Shown one piece after another: positions 34,076-42,880 of a stretch of 64,000 bases of DNA; the first letter of the stretch is position 1; each line of letters begins with the position of its first letter. The translations under genes were made by a program, and so were the position numbers. The notes under the pieces were generated by a model that worked only from the letters and a program-made list of their open reading frames with translations, was not told the DNA's origin and did no database searches. The DNA comes from Sphingomonas sp. HF-S4 (lineage in GTDB: Bacteria > Pseudomonadota > Alphaproteobacteria > Sphingomonadales > Sphingomonadaceae): positions 186,001-250,000 of the forward strand of contig NZ_JAWJEJ010000001.1 in the NCBI RefSeq assembly GCF_032911445.1, read 5' to 3'.

Positions 34076-34951
34076 TCAGTACTTCACGCGCTCCACTTTC
34101 ACTCCACGCTTGGCAAGCTCCGCCTGCACCGCGCCGTTCCCCGCCAGATGCCCGGCCCCGACCGCAACGAACACCGACCCCGGCGCATCCATCCGCGCCT
34201 TGAGCCAATCCGCCCACTTCTTGTTCCGCTGGGCGAGCAGCGCGTCGGCCAGTTCAGGCGCCCGCGCCAGATCCTCGTTCATCAGCCGCGCCAGGCCATC
34301 GGCGTCGCCCTTGCCCCACAACGCGACCATCGCGTCGATCGTCTCGCCCGCCTTGGGCAGGTCGGCGAGCGTATCGACCAGCAGCGCGCGCTGCGCATCG
34401 AACGGCAGCCGGTCGAAATAGCCGAGCTGCTCGCGCGCGGTTTCGAGCCCCACCAGCTTCTTGCCCGCCTTCTGCGCCGCGGCAGTCAGCACCGCCTCGG
34501 CGCCGTCCTTCTCGTCATAGCCCAATCGGCGCAGCGGCGCGGCCGACAGCAAGGTCGCCGCCAGCCACGGCTCGGCGCGATCGAGCGCCTCGGGTGCGAT
34601 CCCCAGCTCGGGCAACACCGCGCGGAACTTCGCCGCCTCGGCCGGGCCGAGCTGCTCGGGCAGGCTGGGCCCGCTGGTCGACATCCCCAGCTCGGTCACC
34701 AGCGCCTGCATCTCGGCCTCGGGCGGCATCACCAGCTCGAGCACAAGCTCGTCGCTCGCGTCGAACGCCTTCTTCACGCCATCGTCGAACCAGCGCAGCC
34801 CCGGCTTGAGCAGGTGGACGGTGCCGAACAGATAGATCGTCGTGTCGTCGTCCTTGAGCACCCACAAGGCCGGATCCGCATCGTTGGCGGGTGTCGCCGC
34901 CTTGCATCCGCACAGCGCCAGCAGCGCCAGTCCGATCATCATCTTTCGCAT
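34076..34951 (-). CDS. TraB/GumN family lipoprotein
   Basis: 291 residues. The signal peptide with lipobox LALCGC (from [19 protein letters not shown]) indicates a lipid-anchored protein. The TraB/GumN fold is shown by [20 protein letters not shown] (GTVH motif), ELVLELVMP and the C-terminal [15 protein letters not shown] (GAGHL motif). The family is related to TIKI/PrgY-type metalloproteases; activity in bacteria is uncertain. ATG at 34951 is chosen over an upstream start because it begins the signal peptide. Divergent from glyQ. Confidence 0.86.
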   Translation of the reverse strand: MRKMMIGLALLALCGCKAATPANDADPALWVLKDDDTTIYLFGTVHLLKPGLRWFDDGVKKAFDASDELVLELVMPPEAEMQALVTELGMSTSGPSLPEQLGPAEAAKFRAVLPELGIAPEALDRAEPWLAATLLSAAPLRRLGYDEKDGAEAVLTAAAQKAGKKLVGLETAREQLGYFDRLPFDAQRALLVDTLADLPKAGETIDAMVALWGKGDADGLARLMNEDLARAPELADALLAQRNKKWADWLKARMDAPGSVFVAVGAGHLAGNGAVQAELAKRGVKVERVKY

Positions 34952-35016
34952 GGGGCGGACAGGAGGCGATCCCTGCCACCTTGTCAACGTGCGCGCGCCA
35001 CGCCAAAGCACCGCGC

Positions 35017-35883
35017 ATGTCCGAGCCCCTCAGCTTCCAGCGCATGATCCTGAAGCTCCACGATTACTGGAGCGAACGGGGCTGCGTGATCCTCCAGCCC
35101 TATGACATGCGCATGGGCGCCGGCACCTTCCACCCCGCGACGACGCTGCGCGCGCTCGGCCCCGATCCGTGGAACGCCGCCTTCGTCCAGCCCTGCCGCC
35201 GCCCGACCGACGGCCGCTATGGCGAGAACCCCAACCGGCTCCAGCATTATTACCAATATCAGGTGATCCTGAAGCCCAGCCCGCCCGATCTGCAGGAGCT
35301 GTACCTCGGCTCGCTCGCCGCGATCGGGATCGACTTCACGCACCACGACATCCGCTTCGTTGAGGACGATTGGGAATCGCCGACGCTCGGCGCCTGGGGC
35401 CTGGGCTGGGAAGTCTGGTGCGACGGCATGGAAGTCACCCAGTTCACCTATTTCCAGCAGATGGGTGGCTTCGACTGCAAGCCGGTGGCGGGCGAGCTGA
35501 CCTACGGGCTCGAGCGGCTGGCGATGTACATCCAGAACAAGGACAGCGTGTACGACTTGGCGTTCAACGACGCGGGCGTGACCTATGGCGACGTGTTTCT
35601 CGAGAACGAGAAGCAGATGTCGAAGTATAATTTCGAAGTCGCCGACACCGAGACGCTGTTCGAGGGCTTTCGCAAGGCCGCGGCCGAATGCGAGAACTGC
35701 CTGGCCAACGACGTGCCCATCGCCGCCTATGAGCAGGCGATCGAGGCGAGCCATATCTTCAATACGCTCCAGGCCCGCGGGGTGATCTCGGTCGCCGAAC
35801 GCCAGGCCTATATCGGCCGCGTCCGCGATCTGGCCAAGGGCTCGTGCGAAGCCTGGATGGCCAAGAACGGGTGGGCGGCGTGA
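35017..35883 (+). CDS. glyQ: Glycine--tRNA ligase alpha subunit
   Basis: 288 residues, the family size. Class-II motifs are seen in [42 protein letters not shown] and [14 protein letters not shown]. It forms the alpha2beta2 enzyme with GlyS. Between the two genes lies a ~440-bp element with a broken DUF559 gene, which is not part of the canonical glyQS operon. Confidence 0.97.
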   Translation: MSEPLSFQRMILKLHDYWSERGCVILQPYDMRMGAGTFHPATTLRALGPDPWNAAFVQPCRRPTDGRYGENPNRLQHYYQYQVILKPSPPDLQELYLGSLAAIGIDFTHHDIRFVEDDWESPTLGAWGLGWEVWCDGMEVTQFTYFQQMGGFDCKPVAGELTYGLERLAMYIQNKDSVYDLAFNDAGVTYGDVFLENEKQMSKYNFEVADTETLFEGFRKAAAECENCLANDVPIAAYEQAIEASHIFNTLQARGVISVAERQAYIGRVRDLAKGSCEAWMAKNGWAA

Positions 35884-35891
35884 GCCCCGCT

Positions 35892-36332
35892 CCTCCCCGG
35901 AACGGGGAGGGGGACCGCGCGACGAAGTCGCGTGGTGGAGGGGGCGTGCCGCAAATGCGCCGCCCGGAAACCGACACCGCGCGCAAGCTCCGTCGCGAAA
36001 TGACTCTGCCCGAAGTCCTGCTCTGGCAGAGACTGCGGGGCGCCAAGGTGGGCGTGAAGTTTCGCCGCCAGCATCCGATTGGCCCCTGCGTCGCGGATTT
36101 CTACTGCGCATCGGCTCGGCTTGTTGTCGAGATCGACGGCGAAATTCATGCAGATCGCGTTGACGACGATCAGGCTCGCGATCAATTCATGCAAGAAACG
36201 GATATGAGATTGTGCGCTTGAACGTAGCTGATGTGCTGAAAAATGTCGAAGACGCGGCAGACGCGATAGCGTCGCTTGCCGCACGCCCCCTCCACCATCC
36301 TTCGGATGGTCTCCCTCCCCGTGCCGGGGAGG
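35892..36332 (+). mobile_element. Repeat-bounded element carrying a DUF559 gene (between glyQ and glyS)
   Basis: The left arm at 35892-35948 (CCTCCCCGGAACGGGGAGG, GGGGGACC, GTGGAGGGGGCGTGCC) and the right arm at 36282-36332 (GCACGCCCCCTCCACC, GGTCTCCCTCCCCGTGCC, GGGGAGG) are mirror images and match the cargo-free copy at 2031-2160. The interior is one DUF559 reading frame. No target-site duplication or transposase was recognised. A passively mobilised element is inference; the arms and cargo are directly visible. Confidence 0.5.
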
Positions 36333-36343
36333 AATTGCAGTGA
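35955..36343 (+). pseudogene. DUF559 nuclease-like gene, disrupted by a -1 frameshift
   Basis: The first ~80 codons read MRRPETDTARKLRREMTLPE, WQRLRGAKVGVKFRRQHPIG, VVEIDGEIHADRVDDDQARD: the DUF559/Vsr-like endonuclease fold with an acidic catalytic-type VEIDG. At about 36195-36200 the frame breaks: the zero frame ends at TGA 36228-36230 (…DMRLCA), while the frame that starts at GGA 36200 continues GYEIVRLNVADVLKNVEDAA and is open to TGA 36341. That is the normal DUF559 C-terminus, so one base is missing. The restored stop overlaps the glyS GTG. Confidence 0.8.
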
Positions 36344-38604
36344 CCGAAGACTTCCTCCTAGAACTGCGCTGCGAGGAAATCCCCGCGCGGATGCAGGAAA
36401 AGGCCCGTGCCGATCTCGCCGCCCTGTTCGAGACGCGACTCCAGGCGCTCAACCTCGCCTATGAAGCCATCGAGAGCTACGCCACGCCGCGCCGGCTCGC
36501 GCTGATCGTCCGCGGCGTCGCCGCAACTACCACCGCGATGACCGAGGAGCGCAAGGGGCCCCGCGCCGATGCGCCCGACGCCGCGCTCCAGGGCTTCCTC
36601 CGCTCGACCGGGCTCACCCGCGACCAGCTCGTCGCGCGCGACGACGGCAAGGGCGGCCAGGTCCTGTTCGCGGTGATCGAGCGCCCCGGCGTGGTCGCCG
36701 GATCGGTGCTCGCCAGCGCCGTCACGCATGTCATCCACAATTTCCCCTGGCCCAAGTCGATGCGCTGGGGCGCCGCCTCGGCCTCGACCGAGAGCCTCCG
36801 CTGGGTCCGCCCGCTCCAGGGCATCATCGCCCTGCTGGGCGACAAGCTCGTGCCGATCCAGGTCGCCGGGGTCGAAAGCGGCGCGCAGACAGTCGGCCAC
36901 CGCTTCCACCATCCCGGCGTGATCACGATCGGCTCCGCCGCCGACTATGTCGAAAAGCTGCGCGCCTGCCACGTCATCGTCGACGGCGCCGAGCGCCGCG
37001 CGATCATCGCGCTCGGCGCAAAGATGGCGGCGCAGAAGGCCGGGCTCACCCTGGTCGAGGACGAGGGCCTGCTGTTCGAGAATGCCGGGCTCACCGAATG
37101 GCCGGTGCCGCTGCTCGGCCGCTTCGACGCCGACTTCCTCAGCGTGCCGCCCGAAGTGATACAGCTGACGGCGCGGGTGAACCAGAAGTATTTCGTCTGC
37201 CGCGACGGCGCGGGCAAACTCGCCAATGCCTTCGTCTGCGTGGCCAATATCGACGCAGTCGATGGCGGCGAGAAGATCGTCGAGGGCAACCAGAAGGTCC
37301 TCGCCGCACGCCTCAGCGACGCGCGGTTCTTCTACGACACCGATCTCAAGACCCGGCTCGAGGATCTGACGCCGAAGCTGGCGAAGATCGTCTTCCACGA
37401 GAAGCTGGGGACGGTCGCCGACAAGGTCGATCGCGTCGCCAAGCTCGCCCGCTGGCTGGTGGACGAGGGGATCGTCACTTCTTCTCCCTCTCCCCTTCGG
37501 GGAGAGGGTCGGGGAGAGGGGGACTCTCCTCTAGGCGCATCGCTCGCGGCTCAGGCCCCTCTCCCAACCCTCTCCCCGGGGGGGAGAGGGCTATTGGCCG
37601 ACATGGCCGACCGCGCCGCGCGTCTCGCCAAGGCCGATCTCGTCACCGGCATGGTCGGCGAGTTCCCCGAGCTCCAGGGCCTGATCGGCGGCTATTACGC
37701 CGCCGCGCAGGGCGAACCGCGGGAAGTCGCCGAGGCGATCCGCGATCACTACAAGCCGGTCGGGCAGGGGGACGAGGTTCCTACCGCGCCGGTGACGGTG
37801 GCGGTGAGCCTGGCGGACAAGCTGGATACGTTAGTCGGGTTCTTCTTGGCAGACGAGCGACCGACGGGATCGCGCGACCCGTTTGCTCTTCGGCGCGCAG
37901 CACTTGGCGTCCTGTCGCAGCAATTGGGGGCGGGTCTTCGCTATGATCTGCGGGCGGTGATCCGCTGGATATACGAGAACTATGTCCGTACAGAATCTGG
38001 GCAATTTGCTTGTGATCCGCTTACCGCTGAAGGGGTTAGGCTCGAAGGTTGGTCAACGCTTCAGAGAAATCTCTCGGATCGTACGGCGCATCTACTCGAC
38101 TTCTTCGCCGACCGCCTCAAGGTCCAGCAGCGCGAAGCCGGCGTCCGCCACGACCTGATCGACGCGGTGTTCGCATTGGGCGGCGAGGACGATCTCGTCC
38201 GCCTGCTCGCCCGCGTCCACGCGCTCCAGGCGTTCGTCACCACCGAGGACGGCAAGAACCTGCTCGCCGGCTACAAGCGCGCCGCGAACATCCTCAAGAA
38301 GGAGGGCTTCGACGGCACCGACACCGATGTCGGCGGCAACATCTACGAAGCCGAGCCCGCCGAGTCCGCGCTCAAGGAAGCCCTCGACGCGGCCGAGCCG
38401 CGCGCCGAAGCCGCGATTGAGCGCGAGGATTTCGAGGCGGCAATGGCTGCCCTCGCCACGCTGCGCGCGCCGATCGACGCGTTCTTCGACAAGGTCACCG
38501 TCAACGACTCCGATCCCGACAAGCGGGCCAACCGGCTCGGCCTGCTCGCGCGGATGCGTGACGCAGTGCACAAAGTCGCCGACTTTTCGAAGATCGAAGG
38601 CTGA
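36340..38604 (+). CDS. glyS: Glycine--tRNA ligase beta subunit with in-frame repeat insert
   Basis: 754 residues, about 40-60 longer than usual. The N-terminal core FLLELRCEEIPARMQEKA begins at GTG 36340. The central HD-type region (ADMADRAARLAKADLVTGMV, GEFPELQGLIGGYYA) and C-terminal DALR-like domain are intact. Residues ~381-417 (Ser/Pro/Arg/Gly-rich, SSPSPLRGEGRGEGDSP…) are translated from a palindromic repeat in frame. Bases ~37825-38100 use codons unlike the rest (TTA, AGA, TCT, GTT, CTT), hinting at a different origin for that segment. Activity is probably kept, since the gene is essential and otherwise open. Confidence 0.95.
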   Translation: MTEDFLLELRCEEIPARMQEKARADLAALFETRLQALNLAYEAIESYATPRRLALIVRGVAATTTAMTEERKGPRADAPDAALQGFLRSTGLTRDQLVARDDGKGGQVLFAVIERPGVVAGSVLASAVTHVIHNFPWPKSMRWGAASASTESLRWVRPLQGIIALLGDKLVPIQVAGVESGAQTVGHRFHHPGVITIGSAADYVEKLRACHVIVDGAERRAIIALGAKMAAQKAGLTLVEDEGLLFENAGLTEWPVPLLGRFDADFLSVPPEVIQLTARVNQKYFVCRDGAGKLANAFVCVANIDAVDGGEKIVEGNQKVLAARLSDARFFYDTDLKTRLEDLTPKLAKIVFHEKLGTVADKVDRVAKLARWLVDEGIVTSSPSPLRGEGRGEGDSPLGASLAAQAPLPTLSPGGRGLLADMADRAARLAKADLVTGMVGEFPELQGLIGGYYAAAQGEPREVAEAIRDHYKPVGQGDEVPTAPVTVAVSLADKLDTLVGFFLADERPTGSRDPFALRRAALGVLSQQLGAGLRYDLRAVIRWIYENYVRTESGQFACDPLTAEGVRLEGWSTLQRNLSDRTAHLLDFFADRLKVQQREAGVRHDLIDAVFALGGEDDLVRLLARVHALQAFVTTEDGKNLLAGYKRAANILKKEGFDGTDTDVGGNIYEAEPAESALKEALDAAEPRAEAAIEREDFEAAMAALATLRAPIDAFFDKVTVNDSDPDKRANRLGLLARMRDAVHKVADFSKIEG
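37481..37590. repeat. R4 palindromic repeat inside glyS
   Basis: CTCCCTCTCCCCTTCGGGGAG with AGAGGG on the left and CTCTCCCAACCCTCTCCCC with GGGGAGAGGG on the right, about 110 bp. Such TCTCCCC/GGGGAGA elements are normally intergenic; here it is in frame without a stop and adds ~37 residues. Confidence 0.75.
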
Positions 38605-38778
38605 TTTATCCGATTTATTACAGATCCGAAACGGCATGATTTTGCCTAACCTTTACGAACCTTTGGCCGTCCGCCGCTTGTCTGCCTCCTGACAACGCAA
38701 TCAGAGCTTCCGCACTGTTCGCATGCGCGGTAGGCGCCTCCCCATCCTGGGGCAGTGCCTCCAGCAGAAGGACCAGGG

Positions 38779-41442
38779 ATGACGCAGTACGTGTACCGCT
38801 TCGGCGGCGGGGTTTCGGACGGCGGTAACGGCGACAAGAACCTTCTGGGCGGCAAGGGCGCCAATCTCGATGGCATGGCCTCGATCGGCCTGCCGGTGCC
38901 CCCCGGCTTCACGATCAGCACCCCGGTCTGCGCACTCTATTATGATTCGGGCGAGACCTTCCCAGAAAGCCTCAAGGCCGAAGTCGCCACCGGCGTGACC
39001 CATATCGAGGGCGTCACCGGCAAGAAATTTGGCGATGCCGCTGACCCGCTGCTCGTCTCGGTCCGCAGCGGGGCGCGCGTGTCGATGCCCGGCATGATGG
39101 ATACCGTGCTCAACCTCGGGCTCAACGACGCGACCGTGGTCGGGCTCGCCCAGGTCAGCGGCGACGATCGCTTCGCCTGGGACAGCTATCGCCGCTTCAT
39201 CCAGATGTATTCGGATGTCGTGCTCGGGCTCGATCACGGCCGCTTCGAGGAAGCGCTCGAGATCGCCAAGGAGGATAACGGCTACAACCTCGATACCGAG
39301 CTGACCGCCGCGGACTGGCAGAAGCTCGTCGCCGAGTACAAGGCCATCGTCGAGGAGCTGTGGGGCAAGCCCTTCCCGCAGGATGTCCACGACCAGCTCT
39401 GGGGCGCCATCGGCGCGGTGTTCGGGTCGTGGCAGTCCGAGCGCGCCAAGGTCTATCGCCGCCTGAACGACATCCCCGGCGACTGGGGCACCGCGGTCAA
39501 CGTCCAGGCGATGGTGTTCGGCAACATGGGCGGGACCTCGGCCACCGGCGTCGCCTTCACGCGAGATCCGGCCAAGGGCGACAATGCCTATTATGGCGAG
39601 TTCCTGATCAACGCGCAGGGCGAGGACGTCGTCGCCGGCATTCGCACCCCGCAATATCTGACCAAGGCGGCGCGCGAGGCGGCAGGCGCCAAGCCGCTGT
39701 CGATGGAAGAGGCGATGCCCGAGGCCTATGCCGAACTGGCGCGGGTCTTCGACCAGCTCGAGCGCCATTATCGCGACATGCAGGACATCGAGTTCACCGT
39801 GGAGCGCGGCAAGCTGTGGATGCTCCAGACCCGCAGCGGCAAGCGCACCGCCAAGGCCGCGCTCAAGATCGCGGTCGACATGGCGAGCGAAGGCCTGATC
39901 ACCCAGGACGAGGCGATCCTCCGCGTCGATCCGATGGCGCTCGACCAGTTGCTCCACCCGACGCTCGATCCGTCCGCGACGCGCGACGTGCTGACCAAGG
40001 GGCTGCCCGCCTCGCCGGGGGCGGCCTCGGGCTTCGCGGTGTTCGACAGCGATACCGCCGAGAAGCGCGCCGCCGCGGGCGATGCCGTGATCCTCGTCCG
40101 CGTCGAGACCAGTCCCGAGGACATCCACGGCATGCACGCCGCCAAGGGCATCCTGACCGCGCGAGGCGGCATGACCAGCCACGCCGCGGTGGTCGCGCGT
40201 GGCATGGGGCGGCCCTGCGTCTCGGGCGCGGGCACGCTGGCGATCGTCGCCAGGGAGAAGCTGTTCCGCGTCGGCGGCCGCGAAGTTCGCGAGGGCGACA
40301 CGATCACGATCGACGGCGCCACCGGCGAAGTGATGTTCGGCGCAGTGCCGACCGTCCAGCCCGAGCTGTCGGGCGATTTCGGCACGCTGATGCAATGGGC
40401 CGACGCCAAGCGCCGCCTCAAGGTCCGCACCAACGCCGAGACGCCGCTCGACTGCCGCACCGCACGCGAGTTCGGCGCCGAGGGCGTCGGGCTGTGCCGC
40501 ACCGAGCACATGTTCTTCGATGGCGCGCGGATCACTGCGGTCCGCCAGATGATCCTCGCCTCGGACGAGAAGGGGCGCCGCGCCGCGCTGGACAAGCTGC
40601 TTCCCGAGCAGCGCAGCGACTTCGTCGAGATCTTCGAAGTGATGGCCGGGCTGCCGGTGACGATCCGCCTGCTCGATCCGCCGCTCCACGAATTTCTGCC
40701 GCACGAGGAGAACGAGTTCGAGGACGTCGCCAGGGCCGCCGGCATCGACGTCGAGACGCTGCGTCGGCGCGCGGCGGAACTGCACGAGTTCAATCCGATG
40801 CTCGGCCATCGCGGCTGCCGCCTGGGCGTGACCTATCCCGAGATCTACGAGATGCAGGCGCGGGCGATCTTCGAGGCGGCGGTGGCCGTGGCGGAGAAGT
40901 CCGGCGCGGCGCCGATCCCCGAGGTGATGATCCCGCTGGTCGCGACGCGGCGGGAGCTCGAGCTGATGAAGATCGTGGTCGACAAGGCCGCACAGGCGGT
41001 GTTCGCCGATAAGGGTCGCACGATCGAGTATCTGGTTGGCACGATGATCGAGCTGCCGCGCGCGGCGTTGCGCGCGGGCGAGATCGCCGAGGTCGGCGAG
41101 TTCTTCAGCTTCGGCACCAACGATCTCACCCAGACCACGCTTGGCGTCAGCCGCGACGATGCCGCCCGCTTCCTGACCACCTATGTCGAGAAGGGCATCT
41201 ATGCGCGCGATCCGTTCGTGAGCATCGACGTCGAAGGCGTCGGCGAGCTGATCAGCCTCGCCGCCGAGCGGGGCAGGGCGACGCGCCCCGAGATCAAGCT
41301 CGGCATCTGCGGGGAACATGGCGGTGATCCCGCGTCGATCGCATTCTGCGAGGCGACACGGCTCGATTACGTCTCGGCTTCGCCCTATCGCGTGCCGATC
41401 GCGCGGCTGGCTGCGGCGCAGGCGGCGCTCAAAGCCAAGTAA
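38779..41442 (+). CDS. ppdK: Pyruvate, phosphate dikinase
   Basis: 887 residues. The N-terminal ATP-grasp domain (LLGGKGANLDGMASIGLPVP; FTRDPAKGDNAYYGEFL) is followed by the phospho-histidine domain with H468 in GGMTSHAAVVARGMG and a C-terminal TIM barrel (LCRTEHMFF, LGHRGCRLGVTYPEI, FSFGTNDLTQTTLG). It interconverts pyruvate and PEP with ATP and Pi. ATG at 38779 follows a weak AAGGACCAGGG. The 174-bp upstream gap shows no other gene. Monocistronic and followed by a REP pair. Confidence 0.97.
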   Translation: MTQYVYRFGGGVSDGGNGDKNLLGGKGANLDGMASIGLPVPPGFTISTPVCALYYDSGETFPESLKAEVATGVTHIEGVTGKKFGDAADPLLVSVRSGARVSMPGMMDTVLNLGLNDATVVGLAQVSGDDRFAWDSYRRFIQMYSDVVLGLDHGRFEEALEIAKEDNGYNLDTELTAADWQKLVAEYKAIVEELWGKPFPQDVHDQLWGAIGAVFGSWQSERAKVYRRLNDIPGDWGTAVNVQAMVFGNMGGTSATGVAFTRDPAKGDNAYYGEFLINAQGEDVVAGIRTPQYLTKAAREAAGAKPLSMEEAMPEAYAELARVFDQLERHYRDMQDIEFTVERGKLWMLQTRSGKRTAKAALKIAVDMASEGLITQDEAILRVDPMALDQLLHPTLDPSATRDVLTKGLPASPGAASGFAVFDSDTAEKRAAAGDAVILVRVETSPEDIHGMHAAKGILTARGGMTSHAAVVARGMGRPCVSGAGTLAIVAREKLFRVGGREVREGDTITIDGATGEVMFGAVPTVQPELSGDFGTLMQWADAKRRLKVRTNAETPLDCRTAREFGAEGVGLCRTEHMFFDGARITAVRQMILASDEKGRRAALDKLLPEQRSDFVEIFEVMAGLPVTIRLLDPPLHEFLPHEENEFEDVARAAGIDVETLRRRAAELHEFNPMLGHRGCRLGVTYPEIYEMQARAIFEAAVAVAEKSGAAPIPEVMIPLVATRRELELMKIVVDKAAQAVFADKGRTIEYLVGTMIELPRAALRAGEIAEVGEFFSFGTNDLTQTTLGVSRDDAARFLTTYVEKGIYARDPFVSIDVEGVGELISLAAERGRATRPEIKLGICGEHGGDPASIAFCEATRLDYVSASPYRVPIARLAAAQAALKAK

Positions 41443-41448
41443 TCGCCC

Positions 41449-41523
41449 GTGCTTCGGCAAAGGCCGGAGCGCAGGCCGTTAGGCTGTCGCTGACCGCCAG
41501 CACTCCGGCCGTCGCCGGAGCAC
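41449..41523. repeat. REP-like pair, copy 2
   Basis: Arms at 41449-41470 (GTGCTTCGGC...GCCGGAGC) and 41502-41523 (ACTCCGGC...GCCGGAGCAC) are diverged versions of the exact pair at 8542-8617. It lies between the convergent ppdK and the small coiled-coil gene. Confidence 0.7.
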
Positions 41524-41530
41524 GGGATGG

Positions 41531-41809
41531 TCAGTACGGGTCCACCGCCCGCGGCGGCGCAACCACGCCAGGCGTCGCCGCGCGCAGCCGGGCGTTCTCG
41601 TTTTCCAGCTCGCGCAGCCGCCGCTGGGCCTCGCGCAGTTCGGCGCCGGTTTCGTCGCGATAGGTGCGGTGGCGTAGTTCCTCGTCCTGGTAGCGCTCGC
41701 GCCACTTGCTCCGCCCCGATCGCGCGGCGAGCCCGAAGAAGAAGCCTGCCACCAGCGTGATCGCCAGCGCGACGAACTGGGTGGCAGTGTCGAAAGGCAA
41801 TCCCGGCAT
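41531..41809 (-). CDS. Small membrane-anchored coiled-coil protein, unknown function
   Basis: 92 residues: one N-terminal membrane segment (FVALAITLVAGFFFGLAA), then a charged helix rich in Glu/Arg (residues ~35-78; ELREAQRRLRELENENARLR) with heptad spacing typical of a coiled coil, and a Pro-rich end. I recognise no family. It sits 75 nt downstream of tadC on the same strand, so it could be the last gene of the pilus transcript. Confidence 0.6.
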   Translation of the reverse strand: MPGLPFDTATQFVALAITLVAGFFFGLAARSGRSKWRERYQDEELRHRTYRDETGAELREAQRRLRELENENARLRAATPGVVAPPRAVDPY

Positions 41810-41884
41810 CGTTCGATCTCCCGTGGCGGCGGACAGACTGACATGCCCGCACCGCTTATGCCACCGTAACGATCGAACGCGGGA

Positions 41885-42880
41885 TTAGCTCATCAGCGCG
41901 TCCTTGATCGAGCAGGCCGCGGGCCCGAGGATCACGATGAACAGCACCGGCAGGATGAACAGGATCAGCGGCACGGTCATGATCGCGGGCAGTCGGGCGG
42001 CCTTTTCCTCGGCGCGCATCATCCGCTCGTTGCGGAATTCGGCCGAGAGCACGCGCAGTGCCGACGCAAGCGGGGTGCCGTATTTCTCGGTCTGGATCAT
42101 CGTCGTGACCACGCCACGAACCGCCTCGAGGTCGATGCGGTTGGCGAGGTTCTCGAACGCCTGGCGGCGATCGGTGAGGAAGCCCAGCTCGATCGCGGTC
42201 AGCGAGAATTCCTCGCCGAGCTCGGGATAGGCCTTGCCGAGTTCGCGCGAGACGCGAGCGAAGGCGGCGTCGACGGTCAGGCCCGCCTCGGCGCAGATCA
42301 CCAGCAGGTCGAGCGCGTCGGGAAGGCCCTTGCGGATCGCGTGGCTGCGCTTGGTGATCTTGTTCTTGAGATAGATGTCCGGCGCCTTGTAGCTGCCGAT
42401 GAACGCCATCGCGACGAGCCCGTATTTCTTGAGCGAGCCCCAGTCGGCGAACATGTCGGTGCCGTAGACCATGTACAGGATCGGCATGCCGATCACGATC
42501 GGCAGCACCAGCCGGCCGAAGATCACCGCGACTGCCCATTCCTTCGAGCGGATGCCGGCTTGGAGCAGCTTGGTCTGCGCGACCTTGATCTGGCTTTCCT
42601 GCAGCACCTTCATCGAGGCGAGCATCGAGCGCATGCGATCGGTGGTCTCGTTCTTCTGGACCAGCTTGGCGCGGCGCTTCGAGGTCGATGCGGTGATGCC
42701 CGCCTTCAATTGCTCGCGGCGGTCGTTGAGCGCCTTGACGCGCTTGGCCATCGGATCGCGCACCGTCGTGGCGGTGTAGATCGCGAAGACCACCGCCGCC
42801 GCGGCGATCGCGCTCAGGAAGGTCGCGACGTAGAGGACGTCGACGCCGAGCAAAGTGGGGCCGGTGGAGGGTTCCATCAT
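41885..42880 (-). CDS. tadC: Tad pilus inner-membrane protein TadC (T2SSF family)
   Basis: 331 residues with an N-terminal TM, two central TMs (VIFGRLVLPIVIGMPILYMV; YGLVAMAFIGSYKAPDIYL) and a C-terminal TM (MTVPLILFILPVLFIVIL). The GspF/TadC cytoplasmic motif reads GLPDALDLLVICAEAGLTVDAAF. It forms the inner-membrane platform of the Flp/Tad pilus with TadB. It overlaps tadB by one base (stop/start), so translation is coupled. Confidence 0.93.
   Translation of the reverse strand: MMEPSTGPTLLGVDVLYVATFLSAIAAAAVVFAIYTATTVRDPMAKRVKALNDRREQLKAGITASTSKRRAKLVQKNETTDRMRSMLASMKVLQESQIKVAQTKLLQAGIRSKEWAVAVIFGRLVLPIVIGMPILYMVYGTDMFADWGSLKKYGLVAMAFIGSYKAPDIYLKNKITKRSHAIRKGLPDALDLLVICAEAGLTVDAAFARVSRELGKAYPELGEEFSLTAIELGFLTDRRQAFENLANRIDLEAVRGVVTTMIQTEKYGTPLASALRVLSAEFRNERMMRAEEKAARLPAIMTVPLILFILPVLFIVILGPAACSIKDALMS

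Noticed and set aside
33865..34217. Pro/Arg-rich frames on both strands over the R2 repeat
   Set aside because: They are translations of a palindromic repeat with no start context.
38701..41460. 919-codon antisense open frame across ppdK
   Set aside because: It mirrors the ppdK codons; no recognisable motif, while PPDK is complete on the plus strand.
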